A stretch of 64,000 nucleotides of DNA. Source: Anthostomella pinea. Its lineage: Eukaryota > Ascomycota > Sordariomycetes > Xylariales > Xylariaceae. The DNA is taken from contig CAUWAG010000008.1 in assembly GCA_963556695.1 (NCBI GenBank), positions 992,001 through 1,056,000 of the forward strand, in the 5' to 3' direction. Made by a program: the position numbers and the translations under genes. Below are positions 23,736 through 34,352 of the stretch, in pieces. The notes under the pieces are model-generated. The model saw only the letters and a list, made by a program, of their open reading frames with translations, had not been told where the DNA came from and ran no database searches. Every line of letters begins with the position of its first letter. Within the stretch, counting starts at the first letter, position 1.

Positions 23736-24040
23736 ATAGACCAGATGGACCAGATGGACAGAGATATCTTGGAATAGCTGTACGTTGAGTGCGCTGGCAG
23801 GTATTACGGTCGCAAGGCACCGACCGCAAGGCACCGACCGCACAGTTGAACAGCCATTTAAATAGCTACTTGCAGTTGAATAGACCAGATGGACCAGATG
23901 GACCAGATGGACAAAAATACCTTGGAATGGCTGTACGTTGGGTGTCGTGGTAGGTATCAAGGTCGTAAAGCACCGCGAAGGTCGGCCGACCAGACCAAAT
24001 AAACTAAATGGACTGGATAGACAGAGATATCCTACTAAGT
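23736..24040. repeat. Degenerate tandem repeat, unit about 142 bp
   Basis: Two diverged copies and a partial third follow each other. Each begins with a run of agatggacc units (gaccagatggaccagatgg), then ttggaat-gctgtacgttg, ggtatta/caaggtcg and a-gcaccg. Starts are near 23739, 23880 and 24000. The array ends about 190 bp from the stop codon of the Mps1-like kinase gene. Confidence 0.65.
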
Positions 24041-24228
24041 CTGCTGACCACATCAAATGGGGAAGTGGCCACGAAAACCATCGCGTCCCCGGGCCTATGG
24101 AACTCCGTCGCAATGCTGCGAAGAAAAACCGACGAATAACACTAGATACTGATGACAGTATCCAGACCGACAATCAATGAGCGACCCTCCAGCATGACGT
24201 ACGAGCTCTCAGCTTCAGTGTCTCGCAA

Positions 24229-26860
24229 TCAAGGTGTCGGTCGTGCCACAGCCTCCTTGATGCTCGCCCAGTAGGCGCTAGGCCAGGCTGCCAGGGCCAT
24301 GTTGTCCGCGGGCATCCCTTCCCTGCAGCGCAATACGATATTCTGGATGACGCGAGCAAGTAGCTCTTCGGTCATAGGCAGGGCTTCACCGTCTCTGACC
24401 GCAGTGGGTGCTGGGTTGAGTTCTTTGGGGTAGTGCAAGTCGTTGCCCTCAGACAACAAGGTCTCGCACGTGGGACGGTCCTTCTGGTCACGACTCAGGC
24501 AGCGTCGCATCGTCTGTATCAGAGCGACAGGCACGCGCGACCCATCCTCTGTTGTCGCCGGGAAATCAATCCGGTGGGACCAGTCGACAATGGCATGGAT
24601 GCGCAACCGTGGCTCGTCTATCATTGCAAAAGGCTGCGTGCCGTAGACCATCTGGTACAGGATGCACCCCAAGCTCCACACGTCGCTGGGCTTGCCGACC
24701 TTCACAACCTTGGGCGCGCCATTGGCTGGGTTATAGAAGTGCCCGTTGTGGATCGACGTGAAAGCATACTGGGTTGAGTCCATCAGTGACTCGGGCGACA
24801 TGTAGTTGATTGTGCCGGCCATGGTCTCACGGTGGACATTCATCGTCATGTCGGTCTGGATCGCGTTGGCAATGCCGAAGTCGATGAGCTTCAGCCTGCT
24901 CTTGACAAGTACAAAGTTGGCCGGTTTGAGGTCGCTGTGCACCACCGCCTGCGCATGGATCGCTGGCACGCACTCAAGCATCTCCTTCCAGTAGTATCGC
25001 ACGAATGTGATATCCAAGCTGTGTGCTTCAGCTCCACTGTGGCGATTCCTGAGGAGGGAGTTGAAGTCGAGTTCGCCAATTTGCATGAGCTGTTATCCGT
25101 GTTAGCTGTCTCGTCTTCTGAGATGAAGAGCAGGGTAAATGTCCATAGGAGACGACGGCACTTACGATACAAAGCGACTGCTTTTCTCTGTTCATCTCAT
25201 GGTCTATGAGTTGAATGACACGCTCGACATTCCGCAGTTTCTTAAGCAGTTCGATTTCCCTTTTCAGGCCCTTCTCAGTAAGCTCATCCATATGTACGAG
25301 CGAAATTCGCTTCAAGGCTAACAGAACTCCGCTCCCCGTGGCAACACGGAACACTTTACCCGAGCCTCCTCGTCCGATGCAGTCTAGTCTGGTATAGGCT
25401 CTGCCGTTGACCCTCATCAAGAGCTGTCTTTTCTTGTTCGAATGAGTGGCCGTCACGGCGGTCTCGACGACAGACATCTTGGGAGGCGGCAGTGATGGTG
25501 CCGGCCGGTAGGGAGCATTCTGGCTCTTGACGGCTAAAGCTCTTCTCTCTAAGGAGATCAGGGCCGGCTGTGGAGCAACCGATCCCATGTCCCCCATGTC
25601 GAGACTGAGTGGTCTAGCTGGCTTGCTAAGCTCCTTATCAAGGTTTCTTGAGACCCGTCTGAAGCTTGCGGGCGCTGAAGCCTGAGTTCCCTTGGCATGT
25701 ACCGACGGAATCTCTGGCAGTGGAATAAGCTCATGGTGTGGTGATTCGTTGTGGCTCGCAACTCGTTGGGCATGCATGTCCAAGAGGCGGACCGGAGATG
25801 CCCGTTTGCCGACTGCGGCAGGGATCCCGTGAAGGGCGGCAGGGTTCTGCAGTTCTGAGGTTGAGATAGCCATGGCGGGCTGATCGATCACAGCAGGCTC
25901 AGGATCTTGAGCTTGCTGACTCTCGGGATCCTGAGCGGCAGTAAGTGGCTCTTCGCAATGTGCTTCTGAATCTTCTTCAGTCTGCCTTCGTCGGCCGCGA
26001 CGAGCTGGCCCGCTGAGGAGACCTCCAGAGACTGTGTTGACTCGCTTCAGGCGCGACGTACCCCGAAGCTCAAGATTATCTCTCTTGCCCGAGTTGTTAC
26101 TTCGTGATGCGTTGCCTACACGATCAGCAGCGTCGACCCGCTCGACAATAGCAGGGTTCTCTGGTGTGGCAGGGTCGCTATCTGCCCCGAAAGACTTGAA
26201 AGTAACAGCTGATGAGCCTGCTGAGCGGATCCTCTGTCTGGATGAACCAGCTGAAATTCGGACGGTGCGCACTGATTAGATTGGCGTGTTCATGCTTGTT
26301 GCAGCATACTCTTGCTTGGGTTGCCGATCGTCCGTCTCAGCCTGTGTCGGGAAATGCGAATCCCCTTCAATGGATCTATTCCTGCTCTCCGCTCTTGTCC
26401 TCTGCGTAGACGCCGACATGGAGCGTCGCAACCCGTTTTGCAGGGTACCGCACCCTGGTGTACTACTGAGACGCACGACTCTCTTTCTCGGAGCCGGGCT
26501 GCTACCTCGACTCTGGGATGCGGCTGGTGACGTTGGCTTTGCGGGCGGGAGCTGAAGGCTGTCAGCCCGTGTGTTTCTCCGAGTCCGGTGCTGCGGAACA
26601 CTTTCACTTTCCCGCAAATCGCCACGATCCTTTGATGTGGACGAGGTAGAGGCAGCAAGACCGGCGCGCCGTGTGCAGACCCTGGGCGGAGGCTGGGCCG
26701 ATGGGCATGTTGGCCGCTCGTCTGGTATAGCACATACAGTGCCAGGTTCGGATTGTACGTCATTGAGCAGCGCCTTTGTGAAGGCACTTAGTTTCATCGG
26801 CAGGAGGATCTCATCATCGGAGCTGTCCTGTCTTGCTGTAGTCCTTCTCTCCGAGGACAT
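24229..26860 (-). CDS. Mps1/TTK-type spindle-checkpoint kinase with in-frame TAA
   Basis: Model complement(join(24229..25089, 25166..26860)). The 76-bp intron has donor gtaagt and acceptor aacag, phase 0, and joins SLCI to LMQIGELDF. The N-terminal half is a disordered Ser/Arg/Pro region with a conserved-looking PMKLSAFTKALLND helix and RKRVVRLSSTP. The kinase domain begins near RLDCIGRGGSGKVFRV (Gly loop), with LLALKRI (ATP lysine), VVHSDLKPANFVLV (the HSD form of HRD typical of Mps1), LIDFGIANA (DFG), GTINYMSPE (APE equivalent) and DVWSLGCILYQMVYG. Family role: dual-specificity kinase of the spindle checkpoint and spindle pole body duplication, acting at kinetochores. Odd: codon 195 (26278-26276) is TAA, in frame with both flanks (NTPI stop SVRTVRISAGSS). 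No GT-AG intron of a length divisible by three that removes it is obvious. The family call is firm; whether the gene is functional is open. Confidence 0.85.
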
Positions 26861-27610
26861 CCTGTCGCGATCGGTATTGGCTGGTCATGACGGTATTGCA
26901 GCCAATATTATCTGCGCAATGAATTCACAATGATTGACTTCCTTTCTTCTGCGCTGTTGATAATAGCCGAGAGACAGCGTCTTCTTCTTGGGCGAGCTAC
27001 GAACAGAACAAACGCGTATAGAATGGTAGGTATGCATGCAGGGAGGATCATAATATACCAAGGTACTTTGACGCGGTATGCAGGGTCTTCTGGGTGTGAG
27101 CCAACCAGAAGAAGCTGTACCTTGCACGGTTGTTGCTTATGGCAACCAGTCACGCGTAGGACGACAAACACACCACTCGACGAAGTTTATATACGTACAG
27201 GATATACGCGCCCCGAAATCCGTAACAAGGGTACACACGTTAATTTACACACACTTATGAAGCTAGAACCAGCCATGGACGGCATGGTCTAGACACTACC
27301 GTAATTACTGCCTACATGGGATCAACGAGACCGGATGCGGATGGCACGCAGTCCCTTTTGATCGACAGTCAGACTTTGACAAAGTATCGGCATATAGAAG
27401 GCGCTTTTTATCATATACATTGATTATACACACACCTATGTCAACTCAAAGCCGACCGTCCAATACTTTTACAGCAGCTACCTACGAACCATCGAGTTAT
27501 ACAAGAAAGAAAATACATCCACTACCCAGAACGGCCACAGCCCACCCTCCTCGTCCGCCTGCCCCGTTCCCCTTCCATGCACGCCCCCCACTCCAACGCA
27601 CCACCCATCC
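26861..27610. other. Intergenic region between kinase and oxidase genes
   Basis: No gene seen. It holds the promoter of the kinase (right of 26860) and the 3' end of the fatty alcohol oxidase gene. The right part is rich in AC runs. Confidence 0.6.
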
Positions 27611-30404
27611 TCACAACTTCAACTCCACCCTCCTCAACCCCCTAGAAACCCCCCTAGCGATGTAATCCGCAATAGCCATATTCGTAATCATCGGGTTGAC
27701 CCCGCTCGCCGACGGGAACACGCTCGCGTCCGCCACGTACAAGCCGTCGGCCTCCCAGACCCTGCCCCGGGGGTCGACGACGCCGTCGCCGGGCCGCGCG
27801 CTCATGCGACACGTGCCCATCTGGTGGGCACAGCCAAAGGTCGCTCTAGGCGAGCCGAGGCCCGTCTTCTCGAGGAGCCGGAGCCAGGCGACGAAGTCGG
27901 GGTCGTTGATGCCCTGGGCGATGTCGTCGTCGTCGGTGTCTGCATGTCCCTCTCCCACTCCCTCTCCAGGCCCCGCAATCCCCTTCCCCTCCTCATTCAC
28001 ACCCACACTCACACCCACACCCACACTAGAAACAACAGGCCTCCGCCGCACAAACGACGGCACGCCCGGGATCCGCGACCAGATCTCGGTGGCGCCCTGG
28101 ATGTAGCACAGCTTGGCGATGGCGACGAGGCCAGTGAGCAGGTGCGCGCGGTCGAAGGCCGACGGCGTGTAGGCGACGACGGGGCGGCCGTCGTCCGGGT
28201 CCGCGTACACGCGGCCCGTGTCGCGGTCGCGCACGAGCGAGATGTAGTTGGCCATCTGCCGGTAGCGCAGCGCGTCGAGCTTCCATTGCAGGGCGCTTTC
28301 CCAGGGGTGTTCGTAGAGCAGGATGTGCGGCTGTTTGGTTTGGGAATTCAGTCGCACGGCAGCGGTATAAGGTGGGGCAATAGGGGTTTAAGGGTTTAGG
28401 GGGTTGGGGGTCAGGGGCACTCACGGCCATGACTGACGCCTCCAGCTTGACGCCGTGGCCTTTACCATCTAGATTTTCGAAGCTCGTGCAGACAGACGTC
28501 AAGATCCCGCCTGTTTTCGCTCTCAGGGTTAAAAGCTTCCACTTGAAGTTCGGGCTAGATGCTGCTCACCTTCCCAGCCCTTTATATCCTCATCGAAGGT
28601 TGCGTGTATGCCCGCAGCAGGATGTAAGTAGAGGTTTTTGCCGATATGAGGATTCTGCGACAAGATTAGCATAGCACAACTGTAACCGAGAGGCAGTATA
28701 GGACGGGGCATGATCTTACTTTCAGTCCGCTTCTTGTCAACAGCAGAGGACTGTTCAGGGTGCCACCTGCGACGATGACTCTCTTCGCCCTCACTTCAAC
28801 TGTCCTGCGAAAAACGCCCTCAGAATCAGACATGTTGACTCTCCCGTCTTCGTCCCTTGATGTCCACTCGCCCACGATCCCAACGGCCTTTCCAGACCCG
28901 GTACTCTCGTCGAAAAGCACTTTCGAGACATTGAACCCTTCAATGAATCGGGCCCCGGCTTGTGCAGCTGCGGGTAGCCAGCTCACGGACGGGCCGCGTT
29001 TCTCGGCAGAGCCGCAACCCGCATGGCACGAGCCGCAGTAATGTTCTGCGCCCCCCGTGTTCTGAGGACAGGCTTTTGCGTGCCAGCCGAGCTTTCGCGC
29101 GCCGTCGAGAATGACCTTGTTGCCGTGGTTAGGCCGGCCGGTGTCAGTGACCCCCATAAACTCGCAGATACGGTCCATTCCATCCTGGAATTCCTGGCTG
29201 GTAAAGAACCCGAGCCCTCGGTCTGCCCATTCTTGACGAACGAACCCTTGAAGCTGTTCCCGTTTATCTGTCAGCGTCTCTTACCCTCACTCAAGGGCTC
29301 TCAAGACTGCTTTGGTGTCACACGAGAAGCCTACCGAGCACATGGAGCCCGGAGACGTGCCTTGAGAGGGTTGTAGAGGGAAAAAAGCTTCGAGGAGATG
29401 GATAAGGAGCTCTCGGTACTGACCTGGAGGGAAGCACTCCAATTCACGGTCCCACCTCCTCCCCAACAGCTGCCAGCAAGCATCCCCACCGAGCGGTCAA
29501 CGCTCTGCATGCCCCCCTTACCTTCGTAAAGGTACTCACTCGCCGATTGAGGGGTCATCGGTAGTTGGGAAGGAGGAAAGTAATACCCCTTATCGACGAC
29601 CACAACATCGTGCCCCGCCTCGGTGAGGACCTTGGCGCACACGGCTCCTCCGCAGCCCGATCCCACGATGACGACATCCGCGGTCACTCTTTCGGTCTCG
29701 GATCCGGCCGGGAACTGCATGAACTCGTACTCGAACCCGGAGCCGGGCTTGTAGTCCTCGGTGTGGTGTTTGAAGCCACTGATTTCGTGGAAGAGGGGAT
29801 CCGTCTGCAAAAAAGTGGACTTGGCCATCTTGAAGAACGATTCACCTAGCATGGGCCAAAAGTTCAACCGGGCTTGGTTCCAGGACTGTAAAATGGTCTC
29901 CTTGACCTCGAGGGACTGCTCCTGTAAGGGTAGCAAGGAGCCGGTGGCCACCAGGCTGCCGAGTCGGGTGCTTTTCCCAACCTGTCAGCTATGGTCCATA
30001 ACAGGTTTCGGCTGTGCCTTAGGCTGTTCTTACTTCAAGACACTCAGGACAACGCCAAGTTCCTTCTTGTTGCCCTTGGAGATGTTCCCAATCACGCGCT
30101 TGGTCTCCTCCACGAAGTTGGGATTGTCGACAGGTCGGACCCGCAGATACTCCTTGAACTTGTCATAACTCGGCGCATGCTTCAAGTTTCTCTTGGTGCG
30201 CTCATAAGCTTCCCTACACTGTGCCTCTGTAATGCTTAATTGGTTATTCTTGTCTGTGACTTCGGTGTCAACCACGATGGATGGTATGATGGCGTCGAGC
30301 AGCGCGAAGAGCGTCTGCCACTGCGAGTCGGTGTAATATTCATTAGACTTGAAAACCGGCAACGGGAGCGGAATGGGCGCATTGAGAGGGATAGGGGCAG
30401 CCAT
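27611..30404 (-). CDS. Long-chain fatty alcohol oxidase (GMC oxidoreductase)
   Basis: Model complement(join(27611..28330, 28425..28510, 28570..28654, 28720..29253, 29424..29970, 30034..30404)), six exons, 780 aa; all joins keep frame. The first acceptor is the less usual aaaag, chosen because it restores NTRLGSLVATG. A helical N-terminal part is followed by the FAD-binding fold (VTADVVIVGSGCGGAVCAK, GSGCGG at about 227-232), the GMC signature (GGGGTVNWSASLQ) and a mid-domain with C-x2-C-x3-C (HYCGSCHAGCGS). The GMC C-terminal domain has FGCAHQMGTCRM and the ending YVADASVFPSASGVNPMIT. The enzyme oxidises long-chain alcohols to aldehydes with O2, giving H2O2, in peroxisome or ER membranes (omega-oxidation and alkane/fatty alcohol use). 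Odd: a low-complexity Val/Gly/Ser then acidic insert coded by a CACACC-type repeat (27930-28030). Confidence 0.9.
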
Positions 30405-33400
30405 GATTAGGATATAGGGATATTGAAGTCGAGGCCGTTGTGATTCAGTATGAGATCGACCGCCTGAATTGCCACACGCTCACGAAGAACTATGAGGTCA
30501 AAGATTCGAAAGATACCGAGGCACGCGAAGCAGTGATGACGCGAGCTAGTATAGTCCAGCTACCCCGGCCAGCCGCCATGCTGAAAAGGGGACGATGTGG
30601 GATCATGTGGCGCAAAGGAGAGACACGGCCGCGGCCGCGCCACTGCCGGGGTGGACACGTGGTGGAGACGGGCCCCGCTGCAGACTCGAGATCGCGACAG
30701 CCCCGCACTTTCGTCTTGGTGTTTTCATTTTCTGTTCCATCTCACCCCGTTCGCCCGTCCAAATGACATGAATACCTAGTGGACGTCCCCAATGCTCTTG
30801 TTCGTGAGCAATAGCATTGCCGGCGGATGACATGAGTCACGGCCCTGCACGAAGTAGCTGTCCTGCACCCGTCAGAGCTTGACCCTTGGATGATGACACA
30901 GCGCGCCGACAAACCAAACCCCACCGCGGAACCCGCGGACCGTTTCTTCGCTGCCCGCGGAACATCGTCAACACGTCCCATCTGGTATTCTGTAGCCACG
31001 GTGGAGAGATTCGCGGTCGGCCAATCCCCTCTGGCCTGAATGATAGATGTCCAAGAATGCTTTATAGTCGAAGAACTGGTTGTTCTGATGTGTCTGTTAG
31101 AAAGGGCATAAGTTCGATGTTGCCAGTCAACTCCTGTCTCATTGGTCGTAGGCTCGGATCTCGAGCCGTAGATCTCACCTTGGATCCGCCTCAAGACTAC
31201 CTATACCGTTGATAGAGTAACTTGACAGTTCTGTCTTTCAAGGTTCATCTCATACCACATCGTAGTCCATCGTAACCTGGCTGCGCAGAAGAACGATGCT
31301 GTCAGGGAGAGGAAAAGACTGGGCGGAGATTGACCTCGCCCACGGGAAACAGGACGGCGGCGTGCGGCTGGGCTACATGATCTTGCAGAATGATGACTTC
31401 GTCAAGGTAACGCTTGCCGTATGGTAACTCACTCCCATCGACGTATGCGTACCTGTGTCGCTCTTCATGCCACTCTCGCCAGTCGCTCCTCGTCGCCTTC
31501 TCAATCTCTCATGCACCTGGCAGCGGAGTTCCTCGAGGACCAGATGTTCGTCGTGCAGTTCCTTCACAAGTCGCAATGTCCGCTCCTCCAGAGTCGCTTG
31601 TTTGAGGACCTCCTCACGCAGGCTGGTATTAGCTACCTCAAACAAGGGTATGTACGTTGTTGTGTAGAACACATCAAGGAACGCAGGTAGAGTCGTACGG
31701 GTTGCCAGGTCTCGAGTACATAGTTGACCATTGTTTATCTGGCTCAATCTGAGTGATCACCTTCTCCTGACGGAGACCAAAGGGGACGTATGGGCTGCGG
31801 ATAGACTTTCATCTGAGCGTCTTACTGCTTCAGGTGTAATGATGTCTACCGGGGACTGTATCGCACCACGAGGCCGGGCAGATTGTGTCTGATTTTCTGC
31901 GTCGAGGAGACCACCATGAGGGAATGCATCCGAAGGGTTGTGTTTCTTCCCATCGCCGAACAGGATATAGTAAGTACTGATGAGGGTTTGCAGGATGGCA
32001 CTCGTAGTGAAGCCACAAAGTGTGTCTCAAACCAAGCCAAGTGCACGAGTATTCATGTATTGTTACCACCCGCTCAAGCTGACACGACTCTCGCGTGTCA
32101 TATGTTGTGCACACTATGATGACTCGTGGCCTCACCTTATTATTCATGACTATAAGCAGTTATCATCAGCATCCTGCCGTCATCATGTAATCTGTACGGA
32201 GAGGGTAACATTCATGCGTTCCCAGACGCCGCAGGTGTTATAGTTATTACCCTGTGGATTTTGAAATGCAGTCATCAATGAGGGTGCAGGGGTCAGTGTC
32301 CGGGATCACCAGATTCCAGAAGTATGGTTATCGCGATTCCTCTAATCGATAAGCATGTGAAATTCCGACCCAGGGGCCAAAACTGCAGCTATGGACGTCT
32401 CCATGCAGGCAACTGAGCTGTAAACGGCAAGTAGTCCCGTAATTGTTGAGAGTTGCGAGAAAAGGCTTGAGCAATGATTGTATGCAACTACAATCTCATC
32501 GACGCGTGCACAGTCATATCAGAAAGCATGAAGTGAGTCCTGCCAACCTCCTCAATCCTCAGAAGCAATATGAGCGGCCGGACTTTCCTCCCAGCTTCAA
32601 TTTGCGACAACTGGACTAAACCCGAAAGCGACAAATTATTTTGGAGGTATCTTGGAGATCTTGCATGCTTGGCATGGCGGGCTGCAACCTCCAGCGAGAC
32701 CCCTGACGAGAGAGAAACGCCCAAGTGAGGGGCAGAGCTGCCACTCGAATTTTTGTTGGGAAATGGCCATGTTGGAGTTGCCTGTCCCTGTCCCCCCGCA
32801 TGCGGGCGGCAGTGGAGGATGGCGCACAACTGCACGACGCACAACCGCATCAGTGGCTGTCGAGAGTGCAACGAGAAGGCTGATGATGCACGTACGGGCT
32901 GAACTGAAATGCCCGCGCCGCCTCCAGCGTGATGGCCCGAATATCAGCCAGATAATCGCCGACACGGGCATTGCTTACTGTGATACCAATGTGAGCGAGA
33001 GTATAAGTATTCCGGACTGCCCGGACTCTGCGTCTCACTAGACCTGATTTCTGGTTGATTCACGCAAGCATCGTTTGTGCCGTTCGTGAAGGCGCCTCAA
33101 GACTGTCGAGGTCGTCGGTTCCCTTCATCGGCGTCCCATCATGGTGTGTGGTTCCGTTCCGAGGCTGTCGGAATGATACCCACCACCAACGACAATCGAC
33201 AAGACTGTCACAAGCCGGCTGGAGCCTTGGAGAAGAGATATCGCGCCATTCAACCGTGCAATAACTGGGCCCAGGCATCCCGAGCCCGTCAATGGGCCGT
33301 CACCGACTCTTTCTGATTGGCACCTGGTTCCGGCTCCTGCAGATATGAAGTCGGTCTACCGAGGCTTTGCCTGGTTGTTGAGCCAAGTCTCGTCGAAACG

Positions 33401-34352
33401 CCTCAAAGCCGGCGGCGGACTTCTACGGCATACGGAAACTCACCACGCCGTCAGGTTGTAGTTGAGGGCAGAGCAATCCAATTGTGCGGACGTTGGGTCT
33501 AGTACGAGGCGCCGGCTTTCATACTTGAGTTGACGGAAACTCAATTCGCGATGTTGACAAGCTTCGACAAGCTTGACCCTTGACCGGCCTCGACGGCAGT
33601 GAGAAAGAAGACTGATGGAAGCACCAACAAAAAGGGGACCCGAATCAACGGCACCACAGAGACTTGGAGACATGGCCGGCCCTTGCATTGGCCATTCGCT
33701 GGAGATGTCTGATTGGCCAAGAAGTCTGAAACGTTCCGACCCAAGATTCCCCACATTCTTGTACGGCCCAATGACAACGCAGCCTCACGCCCGAACTTCA
33801 ACTGTTGAGCCCTGTGGAACCAAGCAGGACCTCGGGAAGGCACCAGGAGGGGGCAGCACAAGAGGCTTACAGGGGACTGCAGGGACTACAGTGGGCTACC
33901 GGGAGGCGCATTTTGCGTGTTTGTGCTGTCATCGCCTGCCAATCCCAACCCAAACCGCGCTTTCCTGCTGCAGGGACCGCATTCCACGGCTTCTGATTGG
34001 GTCGTAGGCTTTTAGAGAGAGATATCTATTTCCCATCAAAAGCACCCGGCCCTGCGCCGCTGCCATTGATAGACCGCATGTTCCTCTCGCCAACTCTTTC
34101 CCGTGATTCTTCTGGTAGATCAGGAGTTGTTCTGTACAGGCCACATTCCAATCTGGGTGACGTTGTTTTTTGCCCGTCCTGATCCTGCAGCTTATCCCAC
34201 CCGCAGCCTCATAATTCGGAACGCGCCATCTTGCGTTTGAGTCGCTCTCTCGGCTCGCCTGACTACCTCGTCAGGTCTCAACAACAAGAGCAAAAGCTGT
34301 TGTTCCGAACGCAGAGACTCACGATACCCCCGAATACCACGAATCTTGCAAG
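30405..34352. other. Intergenic region of about 4 kb
   Basis: It separates the divergent oxidase (minus) and elongase (plus) genes. Apart from a possible ORF at 31373-31747 I see no coding sequence. The last 150 bp are the CT-rich leader of the elongase gene. Confidence 0.5.
31373..31747 (-). CDS. Possible fragment of an unrecognised gene
   Basis: A minus-strand open frame without an ATG at its start contains a charged helical segment (LREEVLKQATLEERTLRLVK followed by ELHDEHLVLEELRCQVHERL) that looks like real protein and could form a coiled coil. It ends at TGA near 31373. No upstream exon with a start codon could be joined with confidence. It may be the remnant or one exon of a gene, or chance. 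Confidence 0.25.
   Translation of the reverse strand: MSQINNGQLCTRDLATRTTLPAFLDVFYTTTYIPLFEVANTSLREEVLKQATLEERTLRLVKELHDEHLVLEELRCQVHERLRRRRGATGESGMKSDTGTHTSMGVSYHTASVTLTKSSFCKIM

Noticed and set aside
23736..24040. CRISPR-like array
   Set aside because: Repeats are long, diverged and contiguous, without unique spacers, and the genome is eukaryotic. The same applies to 39233-39390 and 40130-40750.
26276..26278. A-to-I RNA editing as the explanation of the internal stop
   Set aside because: Known fungal stop-codon editing turns UAG into UGG. The codon here, and that at 58505-58507, is TAA, which a single A-to-I change would not turn into a sense codon.
26274..26311. Short intron gtatgc...atcag (38 bp) or gtatgc...ttcag (59 bp) removing the Mps1 TAA
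   Set aside because: Both lengths leave a remainder of two, so the downstream RTVRISAGSS frame would be lost.
27990..28030. Interstitial telomere repeat
   Set aside because: The motif is CACACC/CACTCA-like, not the fungal TTAGGG/CCCTAA, and it lies in a coding exon.
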